Shown in pieces: positions 1-10,700 of a DNA stretch of 64,000 nt (position 1 is the first letter of the stretch; each line of letters begins with the position of its first letter). The position numbers and the translations under genes were made by a program. The stretch comes from Tricholoma matsutake (Eukaryota; Basidiomycota; Agaricomycetes; Agaricales; Tricholomataceae): the NCBI GenBank assembly GCA_026075535.2, contig AP026538.1, forward strand, positions 5,952,001 to 6,016,000, read 5' to 3'. The notes below the pieces were generated by a model. That model was not told the DNA's origin. It did not search any database and worked only from the letters and a program-made list of their open reading frames with translations.

Positions 1-447
1 CACACCATCATCCAATGGCAGCCAAGAGAGATGGATGGAATCCGAGCGGCAAATGTTCAATATTGATGTTGGCCAGACTGTCAGCCAAGGACTGAAGCAG
101 GATCAGCACCTCGATCATAAGGCTGATGGTATTGCCGATGCCGATCCAGGACATGACATACATCTGTGATATTTAATTACAAGGATCCCTATGTTTGGGT
201 GACATCTTACAAGCTCATTATACAGACATTTTTGCATCCATTGTTGTTTTATCAGATTGGATTGTTTGATCTCCAGCAATACCCACCAGAATTGTGACTC
301 CTCATACCAGATGACCTCCTGTGTCTGATTTTGCAGGGCACATTTTGGGCCCAATTGTAATGAAAAGGGGTTGAAGATAGCAAGCAATTTGTTGGACATA
401 CTGATCGTGGTTAGTTATCGAGATAATCTAGATTACATAATGGATAG
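1..447. other. Unassigned flank downstream of KDZ copy 1
   Basis: This stretch follows the last recognisable KDZ C-terminal block on the minus strand. A 94-codon minus-strand open stretch (115-399) has no motif I recognise. It may be the 3' part of the same transposon; no terminal repeat is visible inside the window. Confidence 0.4.
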
Positions 448-3400
448 TCACAAAGGGGAATGATAATCAACATTTGTTGATCTGAATGCTTTGTCAGCCC
501 TAAAGGCTAAGTTGTACCAGACAGCCTGCTGACGATGAGCATATGCTAGGCTACCGGGAGGGGTATTGTCAGAGATCAAGGCAGAGCGCCACTTCTGACT
601 GTGATACATGAAATAGCGCACAGTCCACTGCATTTTGTATGTGACCAGCAGAAGTCCCTCCTTCCATCTATTTCTCTGAGCCCATGATCTAAGCCAATGT
701 ACTCAACGGACTGAGAGATGTGAGTGGATTGAAAATAAATGGCATAAAATGTACATACATTCCCAGAGTTGGCCACCATTGGCAGCAGCATCAGCACCAA
801 ATGCGGCCTCCCCTACTAGATAACCAGATTGGCAAGACTTGCGCCAAATCCAGGAAAGATGAAGGTTGGTTGAACCAGGTGCATTGGGTTTAAGAATAGC
901 TGTGCTAGCCTTCAGGTCATCCTTCGTTAATGGCCAAAACATACTTAACATGTCAGCATCACATCACAGAGCAACCAAGCACCTTTGGCAATGCATATAC
1001 ATTCAGGCATGCAAAGTAATGTTGTCTACCAATTCCTTGACCACAGATCTGGCCTGGGTGCAAACACCCTTACTGGGCACCAGTCGAATGATATGCAAAT
1101 ATTGAAATGATTTTTTGGCAATGAGCTCCCCAAGCTGATTCAGCAAACAGCTTGCCTGGTTCTTCCGAAGCAGAATCTCCACTTTAGCAAGATGTCCATC
1201 AGATGGTAGTTGTATTTGTTGCTCTTCCACTGGAATGGCATATGTGACATCCAAAAATTGTGAAGTGCCTGCAGCTGGAGTTTCTTCATCTGAAAGGTCA
1301 AATTCGGCTTCATTGTTGGGGGTGATATGTGAGGGGGCATTCTGATGATTGGCAACATTGGCACCACTTTGTAATTGTGTTAATGTTATCATGTGGGAAG
1401 CAAGCGCTTGTCTTTCATGTTTAACACATTGCACATCAGAAACCTGTGGTGATTTACCAAGCCGATGGACTTGGTCTCATAGGTCAATCCTGCAGAACAA
1501 TGGTGAGATGAGATATACAGTCAACAATTCCACATACTGCATCTCTTCAACACTGATGGCAAAATCAATCCACTCCTCAACAGATTGAACCACTGTTGAT
1601 GCAGAGTCCAATGCCAATGCTGTTGCCATTGCTGGTGCTGGTGCCAATGCCGCTTCCATTGCCGGTGCCTGTGTTGCATAAATATCCATCACCTTTATGT
1701 CAACAAGCCTCATTGCTTCTGCAGCTATCACTTCATCTTCCCATTGACTGATAGCCTGGTTGCTGGATGTTGCTGTGAGTTGTTTGTGATGCTTGCTGAG
1801 TTGTGTGGAGGTCTCGAGGGCTTCTCAATATTTTGAGCACAGTGTAATTGCCATTCCAAGCATTTTCTTGTGATTTGAATCTGTAGCATGATCATCAAGC
1901 ATTTCTGCCTGATGTGGCAAGGTTGCTGTTCTGACTGTGGGGGAAATGGAATTCAGCATCGACCACAGAGACTTGAGTATTTTGCCTGCTACAATGCTGG
2001 ACCCTGGAATGAAAGACAAAGCATAGCAAAAAAAGCATTCATCCTTGTGGCCATGAACATGCATAAGCCCAATGGCCTGGTCAACAGTCAAGCCGGCTGG
2101 AAGATGGGCACCAATATGTTCCCGAAGGTGGATAATGTACTGGCAGACAATGTCGTAAATGAGCATGACTCCCTGTTGAGGGTCAACTCTGGTGGTCTTC
2201 AGTGCTTGAAGGAAAGCAAAGTTGACATTCTTCTGTTGTTCTCCACAAAACAGGTTTACCAATGCATTGGGGGCATAACAGCCATGCTGTGCATATGCAA
2301 TGGCCACTAACCCAGTAATATCACAGGCCTTTGATGCCTGTAGGGCATTTGCAATGGCCCAGAATTTATTTTCACAAGGAGCCTTCTGGACAAGCAAATA
2401 TGCATCAGGCCAGCTTTGGACATTGGGAAGGGAGTGGTAATACTGTCAAGCATTCTATGGCAGACAGGAGGAACTGCTCATATTCAGCCTTGTTTGGGGC
2501 CATGCCTGCTCCATCCCATAGCCACACATCATTGGAGTTGTTCTGCCAAACATGGTCAGCCTTGAAATTACCATCAGCCACGAAAATGTGTTTATAATCA
2601 AATCTGAATGCCATAAGGTAGAGGACATCCACAACCCACCAACATCACATGCCATTCCAAAACGGGCAAAGTAAGACAAAATTGCATTGTAAAAGCGACA
2701 CAACACCTATATGGGTAATCTAGTCAATAAAAGTTGTTAATAGCGATAAAAAGGTGCCTGAGATAGGTAGTTTCATGTCAAATGTAGATTATTGAGTGCT
2801 ATTTTGTGTCGACATATTCTGAGTGCGTCGCGTCACAAAATTCAAAATTAGTCATTCAGTTCATGTTGGCTTGCCTAAAGCTGTTGCACATGGCCAGTTC
2901 AGATGTATATAAAGAGATTTTATAAAGCAAATGATGAACATCTTCCACCAATCATCTACAACAACTCCCCCAGAATCTTTCATGATTCAAAGAACAAGCT
3001 GGGAGACACAAAAACAAAAGATATTCAAAATTTGCTCTATAAAATCTCTTTATATACATCTGAATTGGTTGTGTGCGACAGCTTTAGGCAAGCTGACACA
3101 AAATGAATGACTAATTTCGAATTTTGCGACGCGACGTGCTCAGAACACATCAACATGAAGTAGTACTCGATAATCTACATTTGACATGAAACTACCTATC
3201 TCAGGCACCTTTTTATCACTATTAACACAACTTTTATTGACTAGATTACCCATATAGGTGTTGTGTCACTTTTACAATGCAATTTTGTCTTACTTCGCCC
3301 GTTTTGGAATGGCATGTGACGTTGGCAGGTTGTGGATGTCCTCTACCTTATTCATTGTTGATGCTAATGCAGTGGTTGATTGTAGTCATGCACCAGTTCA

Positions 3401-4250
3401 CATCTTCCTGCCAATTTTCTGGTATATTTATGCCTGGCTGAGGACAGGCTGGACAGAAATTGGCCAGTGATCTTGGTTCAAAATTTAATGGATCCTTTTG
3501 ATTGTGTCCATACCCTGCCCACTTCAATTTTTTCATCCAACGCCATAGGCGGGACAAGCACCGAAGCTCATGGTAGAGATTTACGACTTCAGCTGGCCGC
3601 ATTGGTAACATGATGCACCAAATCAGCTGATAAAATTGATATGCCGATGCCTTCAATTCCAGATTGCAGAGCCAAAATTGATCAAGGACATGGACAGTGA
3701 AAAGAGTCCATATTTTGGTGAAACTTGTAGGAAGTAAGCAACTGGCCACGAGGTCCAATGGAATTCAGTGTTCCCCCATGCAACTGCAGGTTACCATTGC
3801 TAAGTGATGGACTCCATTAGTATGCACCACACAGACATAAGTGTTGTTCAGGGCATCAGCAGTCGGTGCCATGATCGGCATTGGTCGGCTTGGCATCAGC
3901 CAGGTTCTGATCCACCAGTGTATCACTAGGCAAGTATGGTGCAAAGCCAAGAATGTCTTCATCAGCGGCTTGCACTTCACATTCATCATCACCACCAATG
4001 AAGTCTTGAAGACCATCATCGCCAACTTCAGTATTGCCCTATCTTTCATGCAAGAGGGCATCAAGGCATGCAAAAAAATTGGCATTGGCCTGGGTGTCAT
4101 CTGCATGATCATTGCCTTCCATTTGTGCTATCCATCTTTGTATATTGGGGTCAATGCCATGGGTCAGCCGGGAGATTGGCCCACTGTTGCTCTGCATTTG
4201 AGCCATTCATTGAGTCATTGTCAGGCCATGGGGTCAATGCTGACATTTCT
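448..4250 (-). pseudogene. KDZ transposase, CxC2 type, copy 1 (degenerate, MITE-interrupted)
   Basis: Cut-and-paste transposase of the Kyakuja-Dileera-Zisupton class, read downward on the minus strand. Visible blocks in family order: YVCVVHTNGVHHLAM near 3840 (tail of the CxC2 cysteine cluster region), FCPACPQPGINIPENW near 3430, VADGNFKADH near 2560, the catalytic-core block YDIVCQY near 2150 and LDDHATDSN near 1890, then the C-terminal blocks VEILLRKNQA near 1190, FWPLTKDDL near 925, LSWIWRKS near 850 and AYAHRQQAVW near 530. All three clear in-frame stops are TGA (3765-3767, 1825-1827, 1477-1479); for at least the first two the family has a polar or basic residue there. Short introns must join the blocks. 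A 733-bp MITE (2616-3348) splits the gene, and the N-terminus is lost where the CTTTACACTCC element begins at 4298. Family assignment is from recalled KDZ motifs; a dead copy is nearly certain. Confidence 0.85.
2616..3348. mobile_element. Foldback MITE with TA target duplication inside KDZ copy 1
   Basis: Two arms of about 310 bp (2616-2926 and about 3040-3348) are inverted copies of each other around a spacer of about 110 bp. The ends read AGGTAGAGGACATCC and its reverse complement, each next to TA (2614-2615 and 3349-3350), so a TA duplication as in Tc1/mariner-type MITEs. Removing the element and one TA rejoins the KDZ coding region just upstream of its VADGNFKADH block. No protein-coding capacity; open stretches in the arms are mirror images of each other. 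Confidence 0.85.
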
Positions 4251-4518
4251 TGGGGCCGAGGGGTTGGGGTTGATGCCAATGTATCTCAGGGCAAGGTCTT
4301 TACACTCCCCCCCCCAATCTGAGCAGACTCCGCTCGGACTCAACTAGAAATTTGTTGGCTGAGACACCTGCCAAATTAGTAGGTCCAGTCCGAGCAGACT
4401 CCTAGTAGAGTCCTAGCATCTGATTGGACAGTCCTAGTTGCATCCATTCGGACAATCCTAGGACAGTCCTAGCATTCAGAGTGTTTGCAGTTATTTATTC
4501 ACCACTCAACAGCGCCAA

Positions 4519-4964
4519 ATATAGTGATGTTATACATCATTCTGATCGGTTTTTCAAGCTGATTACAAAAATGGCATTCACATAGTCATGTGACCTACCT
4601 CATATGGAGCATATTGATGTTATATATCATTCTGACCGGTTTTTCAAGCCGAGCATGAAAATGGCATTCACATAGTCATGTGACCTACCTTATATGGACC
4701 ATATTGATGTTATACATCATTCTGATTGGTTTTTCAAGCTGATTACGAAAATGGCATTCACATAGTCATGTGACCTACCTTATATGGAACACATTGATGT
4801 TATATATCACTCTGACCAGTTTTTCAAGCCGAGTATGAAAAACCAGTCAGAATGATATATAACATCAATATGTTCCATATAAGGTAGGTCACATGACTAT
4901 GTGAATGCCATTTTCGTAATCAGCTTGAAAAACTGATCAGAATGATGTATAACATCACTATATT
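4519..4964. repeat. Foldback repeat with internal 90-bp tandem units
   Basis: The ends TAGTGATGTTATACATC and its reverse complement bound the block. The left part holds about 3.5 tandem units of about 90 bp beginning GATGTTATAYATCAYTCTG (at 4525, 4616, 4706, 4796). From about 4840 the same sequence runs in inverted orientation, so the whole can fold back. Flanking TA dinucleotides suggest a TA-targeting MITE expanded by tandem duplication. Confidence 0.7.
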
Positions 4965-5044
4965 CCATGACATCATTCCAGGAATATGTGCCTAAGTGTA
5001 AAGAGCTCGAATTTTCCTTAATGATAGGTTTTATCTATGTTATA

Positions 5045-5830
5045 ATGATGCTGCAGCCTCAAAACCACAACAATGGTCAACACAGCCACCAACCTAGGAC
5101 CCAGAACCACTGCTGCAAGCAACTGCTCATGGGGTGGGAATGGGCACCAGGATGACAGGACAAGACAACTGGAAGATGGACAATGAGACAATGACTGGAC
5201 AAGACGACTGGACGATGAGACGGGATGACAACAACAAACAAGAAGCAGCAGAAAATGATGAGAAAAGGCCCAAGAGATGTCAATGGACATCTCTCAGGCT
5301 GCAAGTAAGTTTTTTCTTTCTTTTCTCATTCCTTTCTTTTTTTACTAACAAAGTTTTTTAGGTACTAATTTAAACTATTGATAACAATGATGACAAGATG
5401 GCAGGGGCCAATGAAAACAGATGACAGGGATGACAGGAAGGGACAGCAGGAGGAATGAGAAGGACAACGACCAGCACCAGCCACCACCATTGTGAGCCCC
5501 TGCTCGCAAGGTGGATTGCTGGTGCTCCACAATGAACCAACAACAATGGGAGGGGAGGGACAACAACAATGACAGTGGACAATGATGATAACAGGGGACA
5601 GCGACAGCAGCAGGGACAACAACAGGGGATGACGATAATGAGGGGGAGGGGGGGAGAATGACCATGACAACAGGATGACAATGGAGACGAGAGGGGGGGA
5701 CAATGACAATGCCCACCCCCAGCCTCATGAGCAACTGCTCGTGGGGTGGACCATGGGTGGAATGATGATGAGGCCCACCACAGCACCCTGGAGACAAAAA
5801 GGGGGGGCCTTTTTGTATTTTTTGTCCTTT
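5045..5830 (+). other. Structured non-coding cassette (copy 1)
   Basis: Low-complexity ATGACAACAATGAC-type sequence carries three hairpin modules of the form (CAYGAGCA)AC(TGCTCRTG)GGGTGG at about 5114, 5502 and 5726, and an intron-like segment: GTAAGTTTTTTC at 5306, TTTTTACTAAC near 5340 and TTTTTTAG at about 5360. The stretch around 5045-5140 is clearly homologous to 25555-25640. Open stretches here on either strand are proline/serine-rich low complexity and I do not treat them as genes. Confidence 0.65.
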
Positions 5831-5888
5831 GATATCTATAGTTATATTCAATTAAACTATTCATAAAAGATACCCCAAAGAAATTAGT

Positions 5889-6445
5889 AGTTTGGATATC
5901 TGTGAAGGTCTGTAATGAGGTCAGGAGAAGTTTGCCAATTATAAGGACATCAGTAGAAGTTTGTAATGAGGTCAGTAAAGTTTTGTAATGAGGTCAGTGA
6001 AGTTTTGTAATGAGGTCAATAAAGCTTTGTAATGAGGTCAGTAAAGTTTTGTAATGAGGTCAGTAAAGTTTTGTAATGAGGTCAGTAAAGTTTTGTAATG
6101 AGGTCAATAAAGCTTTGTAATGAGGTCAGTAATGAGGTCAACAACATTTTGTAGTGAGGTCAGCAAAAGTTTGTAATGAGTTCAGTGAAATTTTGTAATG
6201 AGGTCAGTAAAAGTTGGTAATGAAGTCAACAAATTTTTGTAATGAGGTCCACAAAAGTTTGTAATGAGATCAGTGAAATTTTGTAATGAGGTCAGTAAAA
6301 GTTTGTAATGGTATGATGTTAGTAACAGTTTGTAATCAAGTCAGTAAAAGTATGTAAATAAGGTCAGTCAATGTGTGCAATGAGGTCAGTAAAAGCTTAT
6401 AATCAAGTTGGCAAAAGCTTGTAAACCAGTCAGTACAAGTTTGCA
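5889..6445 (+). repeat. Minisatellite arm 1, about 22-bp unit
   Basis: Degenerate tandem units of the form AAAGTTTTGTAATGAGGTCAGT (here given as a 22-bp consensus split AAAGTTTTGTA/ATGAGGTCAGT), with the most regular copies at 5960-6120. The same motif recurs in opposite orientation at 6780-7222 and 12978-13236, so the arms form a long imperfect inverted repeat around the core at 6446. Confidence 0.85.
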
Positions 6446-6780
6446 GTGACTTTGTGCACAAAAATTAGGGATGCAATATAGTGGACACCTACTTTCATGC
6501 CTCGTGGTATCTGCACACAACACAACCAAACAACTCACACTGCCAACTGTATGAGATATACTAATGGCTCATTCATTCACACACGTCATTTTTGTAAGTC
6601 TTGCATCATTAAATGTGTAAACAACAAATTAATGTTTATATTCACAGGTTAATACTTTGTGGCATTTGGTAAGCATATTGAGCTTAAATGTGAAATCAAC
6701 CTGACGACCTATTGCAAGTTAAGTAATGACTTTTGTAAGTTGTTTTTTAGTCAATATATTTATAGTACTAACTAAGTCGA
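6446..6780. other. Central unique segment with conserved core (copy 1)
   Basis: Sits between oppositely oriented minisatellite arms. The first part, GACTTTGTGCA at 6448 followed by GATGCAATATAGTGGACACC at 6470 and GCCTCG near 6500, is matched on the minus strand at 24209-24266, also between opposed arms. No open reading frame of note. The remainder to 6780 is AT-rich with no recognised signal. Confidence 0.65.
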
Positions 6781-7222
6781 TCATTAGAAGCATGTTACTG
6801 ACTTCACTACAAACTTGTTCACTGCTTTGTTACAAACCTTTATTGACCTTGGCATAAACTATTACAAAAATGTTATTGACTTTAATACAAGCCATTACAA
6901 ATTTGTTTACTGACTTTGTTACAAACCTTTACTGAGCTTGGTGTAAACTATTACAAACATGTTATTGACTTCAATACAAACAAACCATTACAGACTTGTT
7001 TACTGACTTTGTTGCAAACCTTTACCGACCTTGGTATAAACTATTACAAACATAGTATTGACTTCAATACAAACCATTACTGATCTTGGTATAAACCATT
7101 ACAAATATGTTATTGACTTCAATACAAACAAACCATTACAAACTTGTTTACTGACTTTGTTACAAACTTTTACTGACCTTGGTATAAACTATTATAAACA
7201 TGTTATTGACTTCAATACAAAC
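6781..7222 (-). repeat. Minisatellite arm 2, left of copia
   Basis: Repeats of TTACTGACTTTGTTACAAACC and relatives (TTATTGACTTCAATACAAACC), the inverted counterpart of arm 1. The copia element inserted inside this array; the array resumes at 12978. Confidence 0.85.
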
Positions 7223-7527
7223 TGTTGAAATTAATCCCTGATGCATGCTGTATACATGAGGCAATACATGCAGCATACACATGTATACATGAGGCGATAC
7301 ATGCAGCATACACATGTTACTGCGCTTACTGTGCATACATGCGGTAAACACATTCCCGAGTCATGTGACATCCTTAATATTATGTATATAAGGAGAACCT
7401 GTACCGTAGTAGGAATACAGTGTTCTTACCTCTGCTAACCCTAGCTGTAAGTCTAACTAAACCCCAGGTAGGTTGTAAGGAACGTGTTGTCTCTTCCCCT
7501 GTGCAGCGTATATAGTCTGCTCCAACA
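7223..7527 (+). repeat. 5' LTR of copia
   Basis: Contains two near-identical direct units of about 32 bp beginning ATACATGAGGC (7253 and 7283), a TATA-like box at 7385 and the R/U5 region ending GCTCCAACA. Matches the 3' LTR by eye over its full length. Confidence 0.95.
7385..7393 (+). promoter_or_regulatory. TATA-like box of the copia LTR
   Basis: TATATAAGG lies about two thirds into the LTR, a usual place for the U3/R promoter. Repeated at the same offset in the 3' LTR (12835-12843). Function inferred from position only. Confidence 0.55.
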
Positions 7528-7539
7528 GGTTATGGGCCC
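7528..7539 (+). promoter_or_regulatory. Primer-binding site for half initiator tRNA-Met
   Basis: GGTTATGGGCCC starts at the base after the LTR. Its reverse complement, GGGCCCATAACC, is the anticodon arm of eukaryotic initiator tRNA-Met. Drosophila copia and yeast Ty5 are known to prime from such an internal tRNA fragment. The match is 12 nt, then breaks. Confidence 0.75.
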
Positions 7540-7777
7540 TGCTGGGCACGTCGCGAACGCGCTTTAATTAGCTGCGAACGACGTAGACTTCATCGTCTCC
7601 AAATTTATAACCTTGCGCTCTTCGTGAGCTGCATTGCGCTCCCTGTGAGCTGCATATAAAACCTAGGTTGACTAGGGTTAACCACTCTGAAGGAGTGTTT
7701 TCTCCTGAGAATGTTAAACGTGTTTTATTGAGTAAAAAGACTGATTGAGCGCTTTTAACAGCTGCCACCACAGAATC

Positions 7778-10700
7778 ATGTCTTCAACTCTTGAAAAACT
7801 CGTTCAAACTTTCGATGGATCAAACTACATTCTATGGGCCGACTCAATGAAGGCGTGGCTCAGGTCTCAGGGCCTCTGGCAAATAACTAGCGGGGCGGAG
7901 CAAAAACCGCCCCCGGCGCCTCCCTTGACGGCGACGAACGCTACCTTGGTAGCGGACGCTAATGCCAAGCTCCAGACCTGGAGCAACAAAAATGACCAGG
8001 CTATTGGTAGCCTAGTGCTCCGCCTGGCCCCCTCCATTCGGCAGCGTGCCAACACAAAGGACACTGCTGAGGAGGTGTGGGACCTCATCCGCACCGATTA
8101 TGGTGTGGACGGCCCCTCCCAAGTCTTTTCGGACTTTAGGTCCGCAATAGCAATCAAAATCCCGGCTGCGAACCCCGCACCGGAGATTGCAAGAATGGCT
8201 GACAAATTTGAGCGCCTCACGGCTGCTAACGTCGCCATCCCCGAGCTAGTACAGGCGATGATTCTACTTGCTGCGATGCCGCGCGAGTATGACTCATTGT
8301 CTGCAACGGTCCTTAACACGACCGCCACTAGCGCCTTGACATTTAAACATGTCAAGGACTCCATTGTTGCTGAAGCCTCAAGGCGCACAGCAGTTGGAAA
8401 GCCCGCTGGCCAGCCTCAGGCCAACAAACTTTCCGCTGTTAAGCGCAAGGGGGGAAACCCCAAATGGCAGCCCAAAGAAGGGCAAAACAGCAACGGAGAC
8501 TCGTCCCGAAAACGTGGACGACGTGGGGACAGAAAGACTAAGGAGGAGAAGCCAAAAGAGAAGCATACCCACCTCGCCTCCAATGCCTTTACCACCATAA
8601 ATGGTAATGGCACCATCATACCGCCGATGCCGCTCATACAGCGCATCGAGCGACGCGAACACACTCCCACAAGGGATCCTCACCGCCGACCGCCTGCACA
8701 GGCATACACGGGCGCGGCCTCCTCTTCTCGCTCGGTTTACACCGAATACCAGCAAGCTCGAGACACCCTCGAGCACATGCAACTTCCGCGCAGCGCGAAA
8801 AACCTGCGACCGCTGGAAGAGCACCTTACGGTGCGAGAAGGTAAGAGAAGGAGGATAGAGCCAGAAACCGAGGCTACGATCGAGGAGGTAGAAGACGATA
8901 CTGTCTCCCTCGGATCCGAACCTCCGGTAACTGACGAGGAAGTGTGGAAAGCCGTCGACGAAATGCTCGTCGATGAACCCCTTGACACAGGGGCGTATGA
9001 TGACAGGTCAGTCCTTTTCCCTGCCACAAGCACTAAGATTAAAATTCCTATGAATACAGCGAACTTTTCATGTGAAATTTTACCGCTATTAAATGTATCA
9101 TGGAATTATGTAGATCTTAATATATGTGCTATGTGTGCAAAGGGAGATTGTAAGAAAGGTGCCGACTGGATCATGGATTCAGGCGCATCAAAACACTTCA
9201 CTGGTGAAATGAAAGATTTCGCTTCTTACGAGCCTTTACCGAGAAAGGACTCTACCTTGGTCCAAACGGCCACTGGTACTACTCATATAGTAGGAAAAGG
9301 AGCAGTCTTCATCAGGCACCAGGTAGTATGTAATGGGAAGTCAGAGACGCGTGAAACGCGACTATACCCCGTCTACTACATACCCGACATTAATACTCGA
9401 TTGATGTCAATGGGGGTCTTTTTACAAGACGGAAGTGATGTGCGTGGTTCCTCCGCATACATTTCATTCATCGAGCATGGAAACCCAATCATGCATTGTG
9501 TCCCTCTAAGGAGGAATGACACGATCTATTGGGCTCGGACTCATATATTGAGCACCAAAAAGGTTAATGTCGCGACCATTTATGTCGCTGACTACTTGAC
9601 TTGGCATAGGCGACTTGGACACCCATCCAAAGAGGCGCTAGGGAAAATGCCTAAAAGCACCATAAAATTCCCAAGGAATTTAATTATTCCTAAAGACAAA
9701 ATTATATGTCCAGGGTGTGCAGAAGGGAAAATGACCTCAAAATCTTTTCCCGAGTCAGACTCACGAGCTGACAAATCCTTTGAATTAATACATTCCGACC
9801 TAAAGGAACTCCCGGTACAATCGTACCACAAACATAAATACTTCATTGTATTTCTGGATGACAAAACATCACATATTTGGGTCCAATGCCTTAGAAAGAA
9901 ATCTGACGCTGCTGCAGCGATTAGACAATTTCAAGCGATGGCTAAGACCCAATATGGCGCTACAATCAAGCGCTGGCGTGTTGATCCAGGGGGGGAGTTC
10001 AAGGATCGTGAGCTACAAAAACAGCTCAAGGATTTAGGCATCAAAATAGAGATGTCTGCACCCCACGTTCATCAACAGAACGGGCGCGCAGAGCGCGCCA
10101 TAAGGACAATAATGGAAAAGTCGCAAACCCTGCGATTCACCGCTTGTCTACCACAATCATGGTGGGAATTTTGCATAGAACATGCAACACATTTATACAA
10201 CCGAACCCCAATAAGGCGCCTGAAATGGCTGACACCTTTTGAGGACCTGACAAAGGTCCGCCCAGATCTAAACAATCTGAAGGTCTTCGGTTGCGGTGCT
10301 TATGTCTATCTACCAAAAGAAAAACGTCCAACAACATTGTCTCCTCGATCGGAGCTAATGACGTACCTTGGAGTAGAAGATGGCATTAAAGCATATCGTT
10401 TCATGCGACGAAACGGCGCAATATTCATTGGTGCTACGGCACTATTTGATGAAACGATGTTCCCATGCTGTCCCGGAGCTAAAACTCCTGCCAAGACAGA
10501 CCTTGGTGATTTTCCACCAGAACCAGAAGATGACGACCACTCATCTGGAACGGATGGCGATGACCCTATACCGCCACAAAATCCGCCCCTTCCTCCATCA
10601 TCAGAAGATGATGATGATTTACCAAGCGAGCAAAAGGCGCATGACGATGCGACTAACGCTCCTCCTCCGCCGCCTCCAGTTAGCACTGAGGACTTTCGTC

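Noticed and set aside
5365..5864. Long overlapping minus-strand frames rich in S, L, P and C
   Set aside because: They are translations of GACAATGA/CAACAA low complexity; three overlapping frames are open at once and none has a motif. The same holds at 25531-26274.
5889..6445. CRISPR-like array
   Set aside because: Units are contiguous and degenerate without unique spacers; this is a minisatellite in a eukaryotic context.
7745..7777. Copia start at 7745
   Set aside because: That codon is TTG; the first ATG in frame is at 7778.
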